The translations under genes and the position numbers were made by a program. The notes below the pieces were generated by a model, which had not been told where the DNA came from, searched no databases, and saw only the letters and a program-made list of their open reading frames with translations. DNA of 64,000 nt from an uncultured Anaerococcus sp. (GTDB lineage Bacteria; Bacillota; Clostridia; Tissierellales; Peptoniphilaceae). The DNA lies in the NCBI GenBank assembly GCA_943914475.1, contig CALUCE010000008.1, positions 1-64,000 on the forward strand, written 5' to 3'. Shown here one piece after another: positions 37,621 to 47,952 of this stretch (position 1 is the stretch's first letter; each line of letters opens with the position of its first letter).

Positions 37621-38600
37621 TTTTTCCTTCCATAGGCTATTAATATTATTCCTATAGCTATAAGAAATGGAACTGGTAGCCATAAAAGACCTGTTTGGGG
37701 AAGTTTTTTCTCTTTTGTTTTACTATTATTTATTCCAAAATTTCCTTGATTATTAGCTTGATTTTGATTTGGATGAGTACTTGGAGTTTTTGAGTTCTTA
37801 CCAGAGCTCCCATCGTTTTTATTCACATTCTCATGATTTTCATCAGGGTTACTTGGATTATCTACATCTCCTGGTTTTTCTATTGTTCCTTGATTTTCTG
37901 AATTATTAGGATTTTTCTTTTTCCCAGTAAGCCTTATATAAAAAACATTAGCTATCCTATCGATAGAGAAATAATAATCATCCAAATTTAAAGGCCATAC
38001 AGCATATTTTTTCTTTGGATCTAGATTTTTAAATGTATGTCTGTATTTGTTTTTTTCATTTAAAATAACAGTTTCTAAAAGATTTCCTTCAGAATCATAT
38101 AGTCCTACCTTTACAGAATCTGAAAACTCAATATCTCCTGCATCAAAAACCACATCTAAGTATAGATCTTCATCATCTCCAGGTTTTAGATCTTGATCTT
38201 CATCTTTTACAAAAATACTGGCATCACCTTCTGCCTTTATAAGAACATCCTTTGAGCTGTGGATATTCGATCCTTCTATTTTCTTGTCAAAATCTATTAA
38301 ATAAAAACCTTGGTTTTCAAAAACAAAAGAATTCTCCTCTCCCAAGTTAAAAGATAATCTCCTATCCTTTTTTAATCTGTGAGAATAGGTATATGCTAGG
38401 AGACTAGTCGTAAGCTTTCTTTGTTCTGCAGAATTTAACTCATCAAAGTCTTTATCTAACTTATAGAAATCTAAGCTTTCTATAGAGTCAAAATAATATA
38501 CATCGGCACCCAAGCTTTCTTCTGAAGCATAGGCTTTTGTCGAAAATATAGCCAAGATCACTATAAGTAATATTAAAATTTTCTTTTTCATATCAATCAC
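37617..38600 (-). CDS. LPQTG wall-anchored pilus-locus protein
   Basis: Surface protein of 327 residues, probably a minor pilin or pilus base. Signal peptide (KKKILILLIVILAIFSTKAYA), a globular beta-rich part (about 30-235), then a Pro/Asn/Ser/Lys linker and an LPQTG sorting signal (about residue 300) with hydrophobic helix and RKK tail. No E-box is obvious. The frame opens at GTG (38600) with AAAGG close upstream, and an ATG follows at 38591; the GTG is favoured by spacing. It overlaps the class C sortase gene upstream by 8 nt and the final sortase by 4 nt. Confidence 0.85.
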   Translation of the reverse strand: MIDMKKKILILLIVILAIFSTKAYASEESLGADVYYFDSIESLDFYKLDKDFDELNSAEQRKLTTSLLAYTYSHRLKKDRRLSFNLGEENSFVFENQGFYLIDFDKKIEGSNIHSSKDVLIKAEGDASIFVKDEDQDLKPGDDEDLYLDVVFDAGDIEFSDSVKVGLYDSEGNLLETVILNEKNKYRHTFKNLDPKKKYAVWPLNLDDYYFSIDRIANVFYIRLTGKKKNPNNSENQGTIEKPGDVDNPSNPDENHENVNKNDGSSGKNSKTPSTHPNQNQANNQGNFGINNSKTKEKKLPQTGLLWLPVPFLIAIGIILIAYGRKK

Positions 38601-39405
38601 GCGACCTTTTATTAACTGATAAAATTATAAATGCATAGATAATTGAAGCTGGAACTATCATTATAGCTGCAATTATTAAAGGTTTTATCCTAACTGCTTC
38701 TGAAGATAAGTAAGAAATATCCTCAATTCCATCTATTCTTTCCCCTCTTACCAAGAGTCTGTGAGTATTTATTCCATAAGGTGTACATGTTACCAAGGTC
38801 ATATAATCCTTATTTTTATCTATAAGTAGGTCTTTGGTTTCATGAGGTTCTACAACAGTTATATAATCTACCTTGTAGTCAAGCTCTTTATCAAGAACAT
38901 ATACTTTAAAAACATCACCTATTTCTAGTTGATCTATATCGGTAAAAAGCCTTGCCGAAACCAGACCCCTATGACCAGTAATGGCTGCATGAGTTCCTTT
39001 TCCTCCAACTGGTAGCGAAGTCCACTCAATATGACCAAGGCCTGATGTCAATACATTTTCATCAGTTCCATGATATACCGGAAGTCTTACATTAATAGAG
39101 GGAATATAGACAGTAGCCATAACATCAGATCCACCAAGCTTTAATATATTTTTATATTGTTCCATAGACTTTATGTGCTCTTGAGAATTTTCTCTAGACA
39201 ATAATTCTTTGTTATAAGTAACTGCCTTCTTATATTCCCTTTCTAGAAGTTCTTTGGAAGAGGATTTTACACCTTCCTGGTATTCTTCTACAACTTTGGT
39301 AGATCTTGAAGCATTCCAATAATCAGCAATACTTGGATAAAGAAGTAGGGAAATACCAAGAATAAGAAATGCTATTAAAATTGTATTAACTTTATCCTTT
39401 ACCAT
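38593..39405 (-). CDS. Class C sortase (pilin polymerase)
   Basis: Pilus-specific sortase of 270 residues that joins pilin subunits through LPXTG threonine and a pilin lysine. N-terminal membrane helix (about 9-28) and a C-terminal membrane helix (about 240-262), the class C layout. Catalytic residues: His in AAITGHRGLVSARLF, Cys in TLVTCTPYGINTHR, and Arg in RLLVRGER. It lies directly after the major pilin gene (17 nt), which is its expected substrate. Confidence 0.93.
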   Translation of the reverse strand: MVKDKVNTILIAFLILGISLLLYPSIADYWNASRSTKVVEEYQEGVKSSSKELLEREYKKAVTYNKELLSRENSQEHIKSMEQYKNILKLGGSDVMATVYIPSINVRLPVYHGTDENVLTSGLGHIEWTSLPVGGKGTHAAITGHRGLVSARLFTDIDQLEIGDVFKVYVLDKELDYKVDYITVVEPHETKDLLIDKNKDYMTLVTCTPYGINTHRLLVRGERIDGIEDISYLSSEAVRIKPLIIAAIMIVPASIIYAFIILSVNKRSRD

Positions 39406-39422
39406 ATTTCCCTTCTATCTAT

Positions 39423-40958
39423 TTATGCCTGTTTATTCTTATTTTTATTTCTAGAGATTAAAAGTACTAGGGCAACAAAGAATACTATACCACCTATAGC
39501 ATAGATTAAAGTTCTACCCATACCTCCTGTTTCTGGTAGCTTTGATCCTGTGTTGTTTTCTACATTCACAGTGTTACTATTTTCTAATTCTTTAGCATCC
39601 ACTTTATAAGTAACATTTACGCCATCTTCAGACGGTCTTATGATTTCAACTTTTATTCTTTTAGTTAATCCATTGTAACCTTCTGGAGCTTTAGATTCTT
39701 CTAAATAATATGTTCCAGTTTTTAATCCTTTTAAATTAAAAGTACCTGTAGCATCAGTTATTATTTCACTAGTCTCTCCATCTACAACATAGTAATAAAT
39801 TTGATTAGTACCATTTTGTTTGAAGGTCAATGGAGTTCCACCTGTTTCAGTAGTATACAATTTAAACTTTGCATTAGCTAATGTATTAGTTGTTTCTCCT
39901 GTATATTTTAAAACATTGAAGTCAGTTGTCTGCACAGATGCTGATTTTTCTATTGACTTATCTGTATCATATACTAAGTTAGCTGTGTTTTTATTTTCTT
40001 CAATTCCATTATGATTACTTATAGACGCATTATTATTTAATTTTGCCTTATAAGTAATAGTGACTTGCTGACTATCTCCTGCTGTTTTAGCTACTTCTGC
40101 TAATTTTCTAATTGTAGCGATAGGAAATGTTATCTTTAAATTTTTTGATGTATCAGAAAAATTAGAATCTATTGTATAGTCTCCACTTTCTACACCTGTA
40201 ACAGCTAAAGAATCATTTATATAGTCAATTCCCTGTGGAAGTTGGTCAGTTAATATATATTCTTTGTTGGCGTATTGATCAACATTAAAGCTGATTTGAT
40301 AATTTAAAGTTTCCCCAATATTAGCGTATATAGACTCTGCAAAATCTTGATCTGTTGCAGTCTTTACTTTTTTTGTAAAGCCAAGAATATTTTCATCAGG
40401 GTTTTTTTCATGGACAGTTGCAACCTTGTCTGTTGTATCAAGTGAAACTATAGTTCCCGTATTTGAAGCAAGCATGTAATATCCTAGCTCAAGCCCAGTC
40501 CATTGTAGTTTGTTATCTTGTGTAGTAGCCGTAGTAGAATCTCCTGCTTTAACTAATACGCTAGTCTTAGTATATAGCCAATTTGAAAAATCATAAGGAT
40601 TTATATAATTCTCATTTTTTGTATTAGTTAATACATCTGTATCTATAACAGCCCTTCCATTTGTATTCCTAACAATATTATTACTAGAATCTTTCATTAA
40701 AAGTGCTGAAAAACCACTATCTTTTAGTTCATTTTCAAAGGCTTCACTAACTGCAGTATAGGTATATGCTTTACTAGCATTAACCTCTTGATAGGATAAG
40801 TCAAATACCTTATATAAAGTGTATTCAACATCTTCTCTTGGGTTATCTAAAGTAACAGTACCATCTCCTGCTGCCATAGCCTTAAATGGTGCAAAGACTG
40901 ATAGTATCATGCCTAGTACCAATATAAAACTTAATTTTTTAAATTTTCTTTTTTGCAT
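39423..40958 (-). CDS. Major pilin (isopeptide-forming fimbrial shaft protein)
   Basis: Shaft subunit of 511 residues. Signal peptide to about residue 30 (PFKAMA). The pilin motif, which donates the Lys for polymerisation, probably lies in VATVHEKNPDE, where HEKN takes the place of the classical YPKN. CnaB-like domains follow (NLVYDTDKS region; AKFKLYTTETGGTPL). The E-box YYLEESKAPEGYNGL is present near the C-terminus. LPETGG is at about residue 474, with hydrophobic helix and Lys/Asn tail. AAAGGAGAGG precedes the ATG, which lies 20 nt inside the 3' end of the tip adhesin reading frame. Confidence 0.92.
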   Translation of the reverse strand: MQKRKFKKLSFILVLGMILSVFAPFKAMAAGDGTVTLDNPREDVEYTLYKVFDLSYQEVNASKAYTYTAVSEAFENELKDSGFSALLMKDSSNNIVRNTNGRAVIDTDVLTNTKNENYINPYDFSNWLYTKTSVLVKAGDSTTATTQDNKLQWTGLELGYYMLASNTGTIVSLDTTDKVATVHEKNPDENILGFTKKVKTATDQDFAESIYANIGETLNYQISFNVDQYANKEYILTDQLPQGIDYINDSLAVTGVESGDYTIDSNFSDTSKNLKITFPIATIRKLAEVAKTAGDSQQVTITYKAKLNNNASISNHNGIEENKNTANLVYDTDKSIEKSASVQTTDFNVLKYTGETTNTLANAKFKLYTTETGGTPLTFKQNGTNQIYYYVVDGETSEIITDATGTFNLKGLKTGTYYLEESKAPEGYNGLTKRIKVEIIRPSEDGVNVTYKVDAKELENSNTVNVENNTGSKLPETGGMGRTLIYAIGGIVFFVALVLLISRNKNKNKQA

Positions 40959-41310
40959 TTTCCTCTCCTTTTGCTATTTTGTTTTTATATATTAATAAAG
41001 CTGTAGCAAATCCTATCATAATTGTTGCAACTTTATAAATATTATCCTTACCTAGACCTCCAGTTTCTGGCAGTCTGTAGTTCGACCTATCAAGGTCTAT
41101 ATTCATTATCAATGTTCCTGCATTATTGTAGTAGGCTTTGTATGTTCCTTTAACAGATTCATTGAACTCAACCACAGGAATTATCTGATCTTCTTTTTGC
41201 TCAAAATCTATAATAAAAGGATTTTCTATAGCGTAATAAACTATATCTTTATCCTCTTCTGTATCTATTGGATTTTTGTTTTGATTTAGAAGATACCTAT
41301 TGTTATAATT
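40939..41310 (-). pseudogene. Displaced 3' part of the tip adhesin, with LPETG anchor
   Basis: In the +1 frame after the adhesin stop, an open frame runs from the break to 40939 and encodes about 120 residues: FNYNNRYLLNQNKNPIDTEE onward, then FNESVKGTYKAYYNNAG and NYRLPETGGLGKDN, with a hydrophobic helix and KNKIAKGEENAKKK tail. This is the sorting signal expected for the giant protein at 41309..46942. There is no ribosome site of its own at the junction. It becomes part of the adhesin if the ribosome shifts +1 at CTT-TAA, or if the sequence has one extra base there. Confidence 0.75.
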
Positions 41311-44300
41311 AAAGAACTAAATTGTGTATTTCGACCTGTCCATTTTCATCGGTGGTAAATACACTTTTAAAATCATCTTGACTTGGTTTATCATTTATTG
41401 GTTTTTCTAGTTCAAAATATTTACCATCAATACCATTAAATTCAGTCCCTTGCATATCTTTAGTACTTTCATCCAAATCTCCATATAGCTTAAATTCCAT
41501 ATCGGAAATTGGTATATATTGTTTGTTTTTTGAATCTCTTCCTCTTACATTGACCAGAAGGTCAAATGTATCTGTATAAATATTTCTTATCTGGAATTTT
41601 GAATTCTCTTTGCTTAGCGCTTCTTTATCTTCGTTTTTGTCTATTACATAAGGATAAGTACCTATACTTATATCCTTATCATTTAGGCTAGCTCTTCTTT
41701 TAGTTACTGAGAAATCAGGATGTCTATAGTTTTCTTCCATTATTGTTAAAGAATCAAAGTTAAGCCCTCCACTATCATCAAAAATCTTGACTTCATCCAT
41801 ATTTGAATCTATCAAGCTATCTATTCTCCATTCTGCATTTACGCCGTATACAAAACTTGATAAGTTATCATAGTTTAATTCTTTAGAATAATTTTTACCA
41901 CCTTTCTCTGCTTTTACAGTAATTTTAAATGGTGAAGTCGAATCTTTTAATAGTATTTCGGCATCATCAGGTATTCCATCAAAAATCTTATTTATTGTTA
42001 AGTTTTTTCCTTGAGTAGCATAAGATATACTGATAATATTTTCTTCGACTAGGCGTTTATTTTCATATTTATAAGGAGTAAAACTGATATTGTTACTTTG
42101 AGGACTTCCTTCTAATTTATAATAATAATCCTCACTACCTTTTTCTTCTTCAACTTTTTTCAGACTGAAGTTTATATCCCCTAAATCTTTGTAGATAGGA
42201 TCAGGATCAACTTCTACTAGTTTGTAATTTCCTTCATTCAATTCTGTGAACATTAGGTTCCCATTTATACCTGTTGTTTCTTCTTTTAGTATTTCTTCCT
42301 GATTATTTACTATTTTTATTAGTCTAAATTTCTTTTCCTTTAGGGGAAGTTTGCTATCAATATCTCTTGCCTTTATCACTAGGCCTCCACCTGTTGAATA
42401 GTGATTAGTAAATCTTACCTTATCGTGTATCGAGGTATTCAAGACCTCTGTTGATATCTGCTCACCTTCTGGAATGATTGATTTCCTATAGTATTTGCTA
42501 TGTTTGTTGTCAGTTTGATTAATTGATGATATCTCTTCAATGTTTGTATAAAGATTTCTTTCTTCGTCTACAATAGCAGCTCCACTTTCTTCTGCCTTAT
42601 AATCAAGGCCCGATAAAGATGCAAAAGTCCAAGTTACATCAAAATTATCTTTATCTATTAGAGTTCTAACCCTTTCAATATCCCAATAGCTTAAAGGTTC
42701 ATCTCCTATGGAAGGTTTCAAAGTCCCCTCAGTATCTCCTCTATCAAACGATAAATTATAGAGAACATTTAGTTTATTATCACCATCATAATCTTGGTCA
42801 AAATGAACATCCACTTGAAACTTCTTGCTAGTTGTATCGCCGTTTTGCAATAAAGAGAACTCATCATCACTAATATTTTTAAAGTCCTTTTCTATAGTGA
42901 TAGGATTTGTAATATGATAAAGGATTCCTTGGAGAGATATACCGTATCTTTCTTGGCCTAAAGTTAGAAAATCTATATCCATTTTTAAAGTATCCATATT
43001 GCTCTTGTCTAGCTTAAAAATAGTTGATTCTTCATGATTATTTATATCATATTTTAATAATCCTGCTTCATAATTATTTGGACTGGACTTTAGCCACTCT
43101 ATTGACTGTCTTTTTAGCATCATACTAGTTACAACATTATTTTGGCTGTAGTCTCCCAAAATATTTTGGTAAGCTAGTCCAGATGCAAGTGAATTAAATA
43201 CTATTTGATTTTTGTAAGTATTATCAATATCTTCTGTAATATTGTCTGGAAAACTTATATTATTAACATACCTGACCTTATTTCCTATATTATCATCCAT
43301 GGTGATAGAAGAAGATGTGCTAGGATCAGTAAACTCATTCTTATCAGTAAACAACACTCTTCCTTCTGCAAGGATAGGACTAAGTACATTGGTGTCTTTT
43401 TCCCTATCCAAAAGTTCTTTAGCATTTATACCTCTTTCTATATCCATAATTCCTTCTAAAGTATCGTAATAGAAGTATAAGGGTGTAGATAGCTCTATCC
43501 ACTCTGTTTTAAATATAGGGTTGTCATCAAATGAAATTTCTAAATTACTACTTGCAGGAATTTTTTCTCCAGTTTCATTTATTTCTTTAACATAGGACTT
43601 ATCTATTACTACCTTTTTATTAGCAAATTCGTCTTTATCTATGGTAAATTCTGCATTCTTGTCAACTAAGTATGTCCTACTATTTAATTCCAATCTATAA
43701 CCCAAAAGTCCATACTCTACATAGTAATTATTCTTTAGTGGGGAATCTTCACCCATTGGAAAACTTTCCACATCCAAATATAGTCTATATAAATTCTTAT
43801 ATGGATTATCTATATCTGTATCTTTTTGAGTCTTATATAGATTTCCAATTGGACCATTGTCTTGAGCATATCCCCCAGGGATTACTTTAGCAAATGTTAA
43901 TTTGCCATCTTCATCTACCATATCACTAATTGAGACTCTTGAGTCAAGCTTCACATTTTCATCCCACTTAGCTCCCACATATTCTGAAGGAGTTGTTATT
44001 TCAAAACCTAAACTATCTGAAAATTTTTTACCTAGGTAGATATAATCTTCATCGGCTATGGGTTCATCTGTAGAAACAGCTATAAAATGCCCTCCATCTT
44101 TATCTTCATGATATCTCACTCTACTTGTTCCATCTGTGATTAGAACTCGATTGTTGTTTCCATCTTTTTTGCTATAAAGTCTTACGGTTTCTTTATCTTT
44201 ACTCAACAACAATACCCCATTGGTTAAAGATAAGTATCTGACTTCTGAATCTGATTTCAATTTAATTTCGTAGTAGCCAGGGTTCTCAGTCTGCCTAATA

Positions 44301-46942
44301 GACCATTGGTCTAAATCTACTTTTGAATCTTGTGAAACTATTACAGGTACATCACTATCGATGTTTTCATAATATTTAATCCAGGCTTTTTTTACACTTG
44401 GGTATCCATTGTCATTTGAAAGAGAATTAAAATCATTGTCTTCTTGATCTATTCCTTTGGAGTATCCTAAGATATAATCGCCATTTTCTAAATCTACTAA
44501 ATCTTCAGTTGGTGCTTTTTCTTGATGGATGAATCTTTTATTGCTAATATTATTACCATTAGCATCCATCTCAACTCTATAAAGTCTTAGAGGATCTCCG
44601 AAATCTCCCTGCCTACTTCTCCAGTTATATGAATTGTTTGGAAAAATATCTATTGAACCATAATCATTGTGTAAGTAGAACAAGGAAGGATCATCTTCTA
44701 TTGTAGAAATTTTAATCTTATAGTCATCTCTCTGTTGGCTTGTTTCATAAAAAGCTAGACTTTTGTAATCGGAGTCTGTCCCTTTACTCGTAATACGCAA
44801 ATATCCTCTTGATCCTCCTGCTACTCCAGTTTGTGTTATTTCATAAGTACCATCTTTTTTGTTTCTTATCCTAAAAATATCAAGACCATTATTTAAATTA
44901 CCAAGGTTTGTCCCTCTATAAAGTCTTCCATTTCGATCATTAGAAACAGCACTTTGTTGAAAATCTTGTGCATTTCTTCTATACATAAGCCTATTAGCAT
45001 CTTTGTTAGTTATTGCATAATAACCATCAGGTATGACTGCATCGATAAGTTTATCTTTTGTATGATAATCTCCTTGATAACTATCGCCCAATAAAACGCC
45101 TAGCTTAACTCTACTATTAGCTGAAATTGTTCCCCATATATGCCAACCACCAATTTCTCTAGTTGTATCCATATTAATATATGAGTTACCCTTATGTAGG
45201 TATACCTCATTAGTATTATTGATTAACGACATTGTGATTTCGAAATCAGAAATATTGTCTGGAGTAACCTCATTTTTCGCAACAACTTGTATCTCTGCCC
45301 AAGAACCTCCTGTTAATTTTAGATAATCGCCATTTTCATCTGTAATATAGAATACATCAGGATTACTTCTTATTTTCTTGAAAGTTAACATACTAGGTTC
45401 TCTATATTGATAGTCTCTCAAATAATCTAAATCTGAAGTATATATTTCTCCATTTTTTAGCATGGTTGTACTATCTCTATACTTTTTTCCCTGACTATTA
45501 GTTACAGGAGAATACCTATTTGGATCTATATAATTTGACATAAATCCCTTGGGCTGATATTTAGTGATTTGAGAATTATCTGTAAGGATTACAAATTGTC
45601 CTTCATCTGGAATATTTTTTAATTGTGAGTTTGATAAAGTTTGATAATAGCGTTTATTTCGTATTAAAAAGAAACTACTAGTTATTTCCTCAGCTTCCTT
45701 ATAAGTGTTCACAACTTTAAATCCATTATCATATGCAAGAAATTGTGGGCTACCACTATCATCTTGTCCCATTATTTTTATTCTTCCAGGATAATTTGAA
45801 TTTTCATACAATTTAAATTTATATGGTTTTTCAGAAATGATTACATCTCCATTATCTATAGCTAAATAATCATAACTATCTACTTCTTGTAAGAAATAAT
45901 CATTTCCATTTGGAATCAAAGTAAATCTTCTATACTTCATAGCAGTATTCATAGATGAAAAGTTATATGGTATCTCGCTTTCATTTTTACCATATATTTC
46001 AACCAAATCATCTTCTGCCATTTTTCTACTTTTAATCACATTATTTTGATCTAAGTCGATAGAATAGAGATTGTCATCATTAGCTTCAAGCGCTATAGTA
46101 TATGGACCTCCTTTAACCTGAAATCTTTTCCAATTAGCATGCTTTACTATAGCAAAAACCGAAAATCCTTGGGTATCAAAAGTCACTTCTTGGACTTGAT
46201 TATTTGGGTCGATTTCTACCTCTGGATCGATAAATTCTAGTCCGGTTTGACCAAAGTGGCCTATAGATATTTCTTCATTATCTCCTAGTTCCATGTCTAA
46301 ATTACTTATATCTAATGATACCTGGGCGTTATCTTCTACAGGAAGGTATTCTCCATTTGCATCATAGAAGGATATATCCAAGTACTTTATTTCTAGAACC
46401 TGCCCATCGATAAGTTCTTCTATTTGTTTATCTTTATTAGTACTAGTTTCACTTTGTGGACTGGCCATTCTAAAGAATGACATCCTTGGTTTATTTGCTG
46501 ATAAATCGTCAATTACCAGTTTGGATTCTTCTGGTAGTTCTCTTTCTTTTAAACTAACTTCAGCTTTTATTGGACCATCTTGGAAAGAAAACTTTGTATT
46601 AGTATTCTTTGTTTCTGTTTCAGGATTTTCTTCTATTCCTTGCTTTTCCTCTTTGACGACTTCAGGATTTTGTTCTTCTTCTCCATTTGTAAAATCTTGG
46701 TATGTATCTTCCTGCCCAACTACTCCTGCTTCTTCTTTATTTTTATAAGTAAAGTCTTCATCTTCTATTGGTATCGATTTTTCTTCCGCTTGATCCTTCT
46801 CTAGCGTCATTGCAGGGATTTTTATTGCGAAGGCTGTCACTATGAGAACAAGCACAGCAAGAAAGCCAAATACTTTCTTAATTTTTCTTCTTTTGACTTT
46901 GTCATTTAATATTTCTTTTAAATGTTTTAAAAATGTGTTCAT
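41309..46942 (-). CDS. Giant pilus tip adhesin, interrupted before its anchor
   Basis: Surface adhesin of 1877 residues, expected at the pilus tip from size and gene order. N-terminal transmembrane/signal segment (FGFLAVLVLIVTAFAIKIPA, about 25-45), an acidic linker, then a very long beta-rich body with repeated Tyr/Asp/Asn-rich segments. CnaB-like modules lie near the C-terminus (GLVIKARDIDSKLPLKEKKF, EGNYKLVEVDPDP). The frame ends EIHNLVL-stop with no anchor; the anchor follows in the +1 frame (40939..41310). The stop sits in CTT TAA. With the shift the whole would be about 2000 residues. It is 21 nt after the signal peptidase gene. Confidence 0.85.
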   Translation of the reverse strand: MNTFLKHLKEILNDKVKRRKIKKVFGFLAVLVLIVTAFAIKIPAMTLEKDQAEEKSIPIEDEDFTYKNKEEAGVVGQEDTYQDFTNGEEEQNPEVVKEEKQGIEENPETETKNTNTKFSFQDGPIKAEVSLKERELPEESKLVIDDLSANKPRMSFFRMASPQSETSTNKDKQIEELIDGQVLEIKYLDISFYDANGEYLPVEDNAQVSLDISNLDMELGDNEEISIGHFGQTGLEFIDPEVEIDPNNQVQEVTFDTQGFSVFAIVKHANWKRFQVKGGPYTIALEANDDNLYSIDLDQNNVIKSRKMAEDDLVEIYGKNESEIPYNFSSMNTAMKYRRFTLIPNGNDYFLQEVDSYDYLAIDNGDVIISEKPYKFKLYENSNYPGRIKIMGQDDSGSPQFLAYDNGFKVVNTYKEAEEITSSFFLIRNKRYYQTLSNSQLKNIPDEGQFVILTDNSQITKYQPKGFMSNYIDPNRYSPVTNSQGKKYRDSTTMLKNGEIYTSDLDYLRDYQYREPSMLTFKKIRSNPDVFYITDENGDYLKLTGGSWAEIQVVAKNEVTPDNISDFEITMSLINNTNEVYLHKGNSYINMDTTREIGGWHIWGTISANSRVKLGVLLGDSYQGDYHTKDKLIDAVIPDGYYAITNKDANRLMYRRNAQDFQQSAVSNDRNGRLYRGTNLGNLNNGLDIFRIRNKKDGTYEITQTGVAGGSRGYLRITSKGTDSDYKSLAFYETSQQRDDYKIKISTIEDDPSLFYLHNDYGSIDIFPNNSYNWRSRQGDFGDPLRLYRVEMDANGNNISNKRFIHQEKAPTEDLVDLENGDYILGYSKGIDQEDNDFNSLSNDNGYPSVKKAWIKYYENIDSDVPVIVSQDSKVDLDQWSIRQTENPGYYEIKLKSDSEVRYLSLTNGVLLLSKDKETVRLYSKKDGNNNRVLITDGTSRVRYHEDKDGGHFIAVSTDEPIADEDYIYLGKKFSDSLGFEITTPSEYVGAKWDENVKLDSRVSISDMVDEDGKLTFAKVIPGGYAQDNGPIGNLYKTQKDTDIDNPYKNLYRLYLDVESFPMGEDSPLKNNYYVEYGLLGYRLELNSRTYLVDKNAEFTIDKDEFANKKVVIDKSYVKEINETGEKIPASSNLEISFDDNPIFKTEWIELSTPLYFYYDTLEGIMDIERGINAKELLDREKDTNVLSPILAEGRVLFTDKNEFTDPSTSSSITMDDNIGNKVRYVNNISFPDNITEDIDNTYKNQIVFNSLASGLAYQNILGDYSQNNVVTSMMLKRQSIEWLKSSPNNYEAGLLKYDINNHEESTIFKLDKSNMDTLKMDIDFLTLGQERYGISLQGILYHITNPITIEKDFKNISDDEFSLLQNGDTTSKKFQVDVHFDQDYDGDNKLNVLYNLSFDRGDTEGTLKPSIGDEPLSYWDIERVRTLIDKDNFDVTWTFASLSGLDYKAEESGAAIVDEERNLYTNIEEISSINQTDNKHSKYYRKSIIPEGEQISTEVLNTSIHDKVRFTNHYSTGGGLVIKARDIDSKLPLKEKKFRLIKIVNNQEEILKEETTGINGNLMFTELNEGNYKLVEVDPDPIYKDLGDINFSLKKVEEEKGSEDYYYKLEGSPQSNNISFTPYKYENKRLVEENIISISYATQGKNLTINKIFDGIPDDAEILLKDSTSPFKITVKAEKGGKNYSKELNYDNLSSFVYGVNAEWRIDSLIDSNMDEVKIFDDSGGLNFDSLTIMEENYRHPDFSVTKRRASLNDKDISIGTYPYVIDKNEDKEALSKENSKFQIRNIYTDTFDLLVNVRGRDSKNKQYIPISDMEFKLYGDLDESTKDMQGTEFNGIDGKYFELEKPINDKPSQDDFKSVFTTDENGQVEIHNLVL

Positions 46943-46963
46943 AAGATCCCTACTATCTTTTTT

Positions 46964-47551
46964 TTAATCTATTCTGCCAAAACTACTTAAAGGCCAAACT
47001 CTAAAGACTATCTTGCCTATAATTTGATCTTGAGGCAAAGCTCCCAAAACTTTATTTCTAGAATCTACAGAAGTATCCCTATGGTCCCCCAAAACGAAAT
47101 ATCTTTCTTCTGGTACCTTATAAGGAAGTCTTATAGTTACATCTCCATAAGATTTATCTTCTGTATAGGATTCTTTCAATGTTTCATTATTTATGTAAAC
47201 ATTTCCATCTGAGTCAAAATCTACTTCTTCGCCTGGTTTACCTACAATTCTTTTGACCAAAAGTTTGTTACCATAATATAGTCCTACAACATCTCCCCTG
47301 TCATAGTCCTTATTTTTTACAGCTAGAACTATATCTCCTTCATTGAGAGCAGGTGTCATAGACGAACCGTAAATTCTTAAAACGGGTAAATATAGGGTTG
47401 CAAGCAAAATAATAACAGCAGCTACTACTAGCAAACCAAATATTGTAGTTCTTAATGTTTGACGAAATTTTAAATTTTTATTAACCCTATCTAGTTCATC
47501 TTGGAGTGACTCTACATCCAAATCATTTTTATTATCCACATCAATCACCAT
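46964..47551 (-). CDS. lepB: Signal peptidase I of the pilus locus
   Basis: Membrane serine protease (S26) that removes signal peptides, about 195 residues. One N-terminal transmembrane helix (about 39-60 from the chosen start), catalytic Ser in IYGSSMTPAL, catalytic Lys in LLVKRIVGKPGE, and GDHRDTSVDSR near the C-terminus. Locus-linked signal peptidases often process or help assemble the local pilins. The start at 47551 overlaps the upstream coiled-coil gene; an in-frame GTG at 47548 is also possible. Second gene of the operon. Confidence 0.9.
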   Translation of the reverse strand: MVIDVDNKNDLDVESLQDELDRVNKNLKFRQTLRTTIFGLLVVAAVIILLATLYLPVLRIYGSSMTPALNEGDIVLAVKNKDYDRGDVVGLYYGNKLLVKRIVGKPGEEVDFDSDGNVYINNETLKESYTEDKSYGDVTIRLPYKVPEERYFVLGDHRDTSVDSRNKVLGALPQDQIIGKIVFRVWPLSSFGRID

Positions 47552-47801
47552 CTTCTTTACTGAAACTTCTAACATTGTCTAAATAAAGCTTTGCTGCTTC
47601 GTCAGCCTTTTTAAAAATATCAAAAATCTCAAGGGAAGCTTCAGCCAAAGAACCTGCATTATCTATGACTATCTCACGTCTTTCAAGCTCTTTTCTACAA
47701 TCTTCCAATTCTTTCTTTAAATTTTCATTTTCTTTAACCTGATCTATCAAAAGCTCTAATAATTCTTTTCTAGAAAGTTTCTTTAAATCTGAAAAATCCA
47801 T
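47541..47801 (-). CDS. Small coiled-coil protein heading the pilus operon
   Basis: 86-residue, highly charged helical protein. LKKLSRKELLELLIDQVKEN, then a heptad-like Glu/Lys/Leu stretch, then AGSLAEASLEIFDIFKKAD. Similar small proteins occur beside sortase/pilus clusters in Clostridia, sometimes mislabelled DNA-repair proteins; I recall the pattern but no function. No signal peptide, so cytoplasmic. It overlaps the signal peptidase gene by about 11 nt, which argues for co-translation and a role in the pilus system. Confidence 0.8.
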   Translation of the reverse strand: MDFSDLKKLSRKELLELLIDQVKENENLKKELEDCRKELERREIVIDNAGSLAEASLEIFDIFKKADEAAKLYLDNVRSFSKEDGD

Positions 47802-47952
47802 AGTATTATGAAATCCTTTGCAAAAATAAATCGAAACAATAAATTTGAAATATAAATCTTTTTAAATTTGTTTATATTTAATATATAACTATTTATCTAA
47901 ACCAAATCTCATATGAATTTAATTAACTTCATATATCTAGAGGTTTGCTTGT

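Noticed and set aside
43205..43890. Several 70-85 codon plus-strand frames within the tip adhesin
   Set aside because: Antisense shadows of a long AT-rich gene with no ribosome sites.
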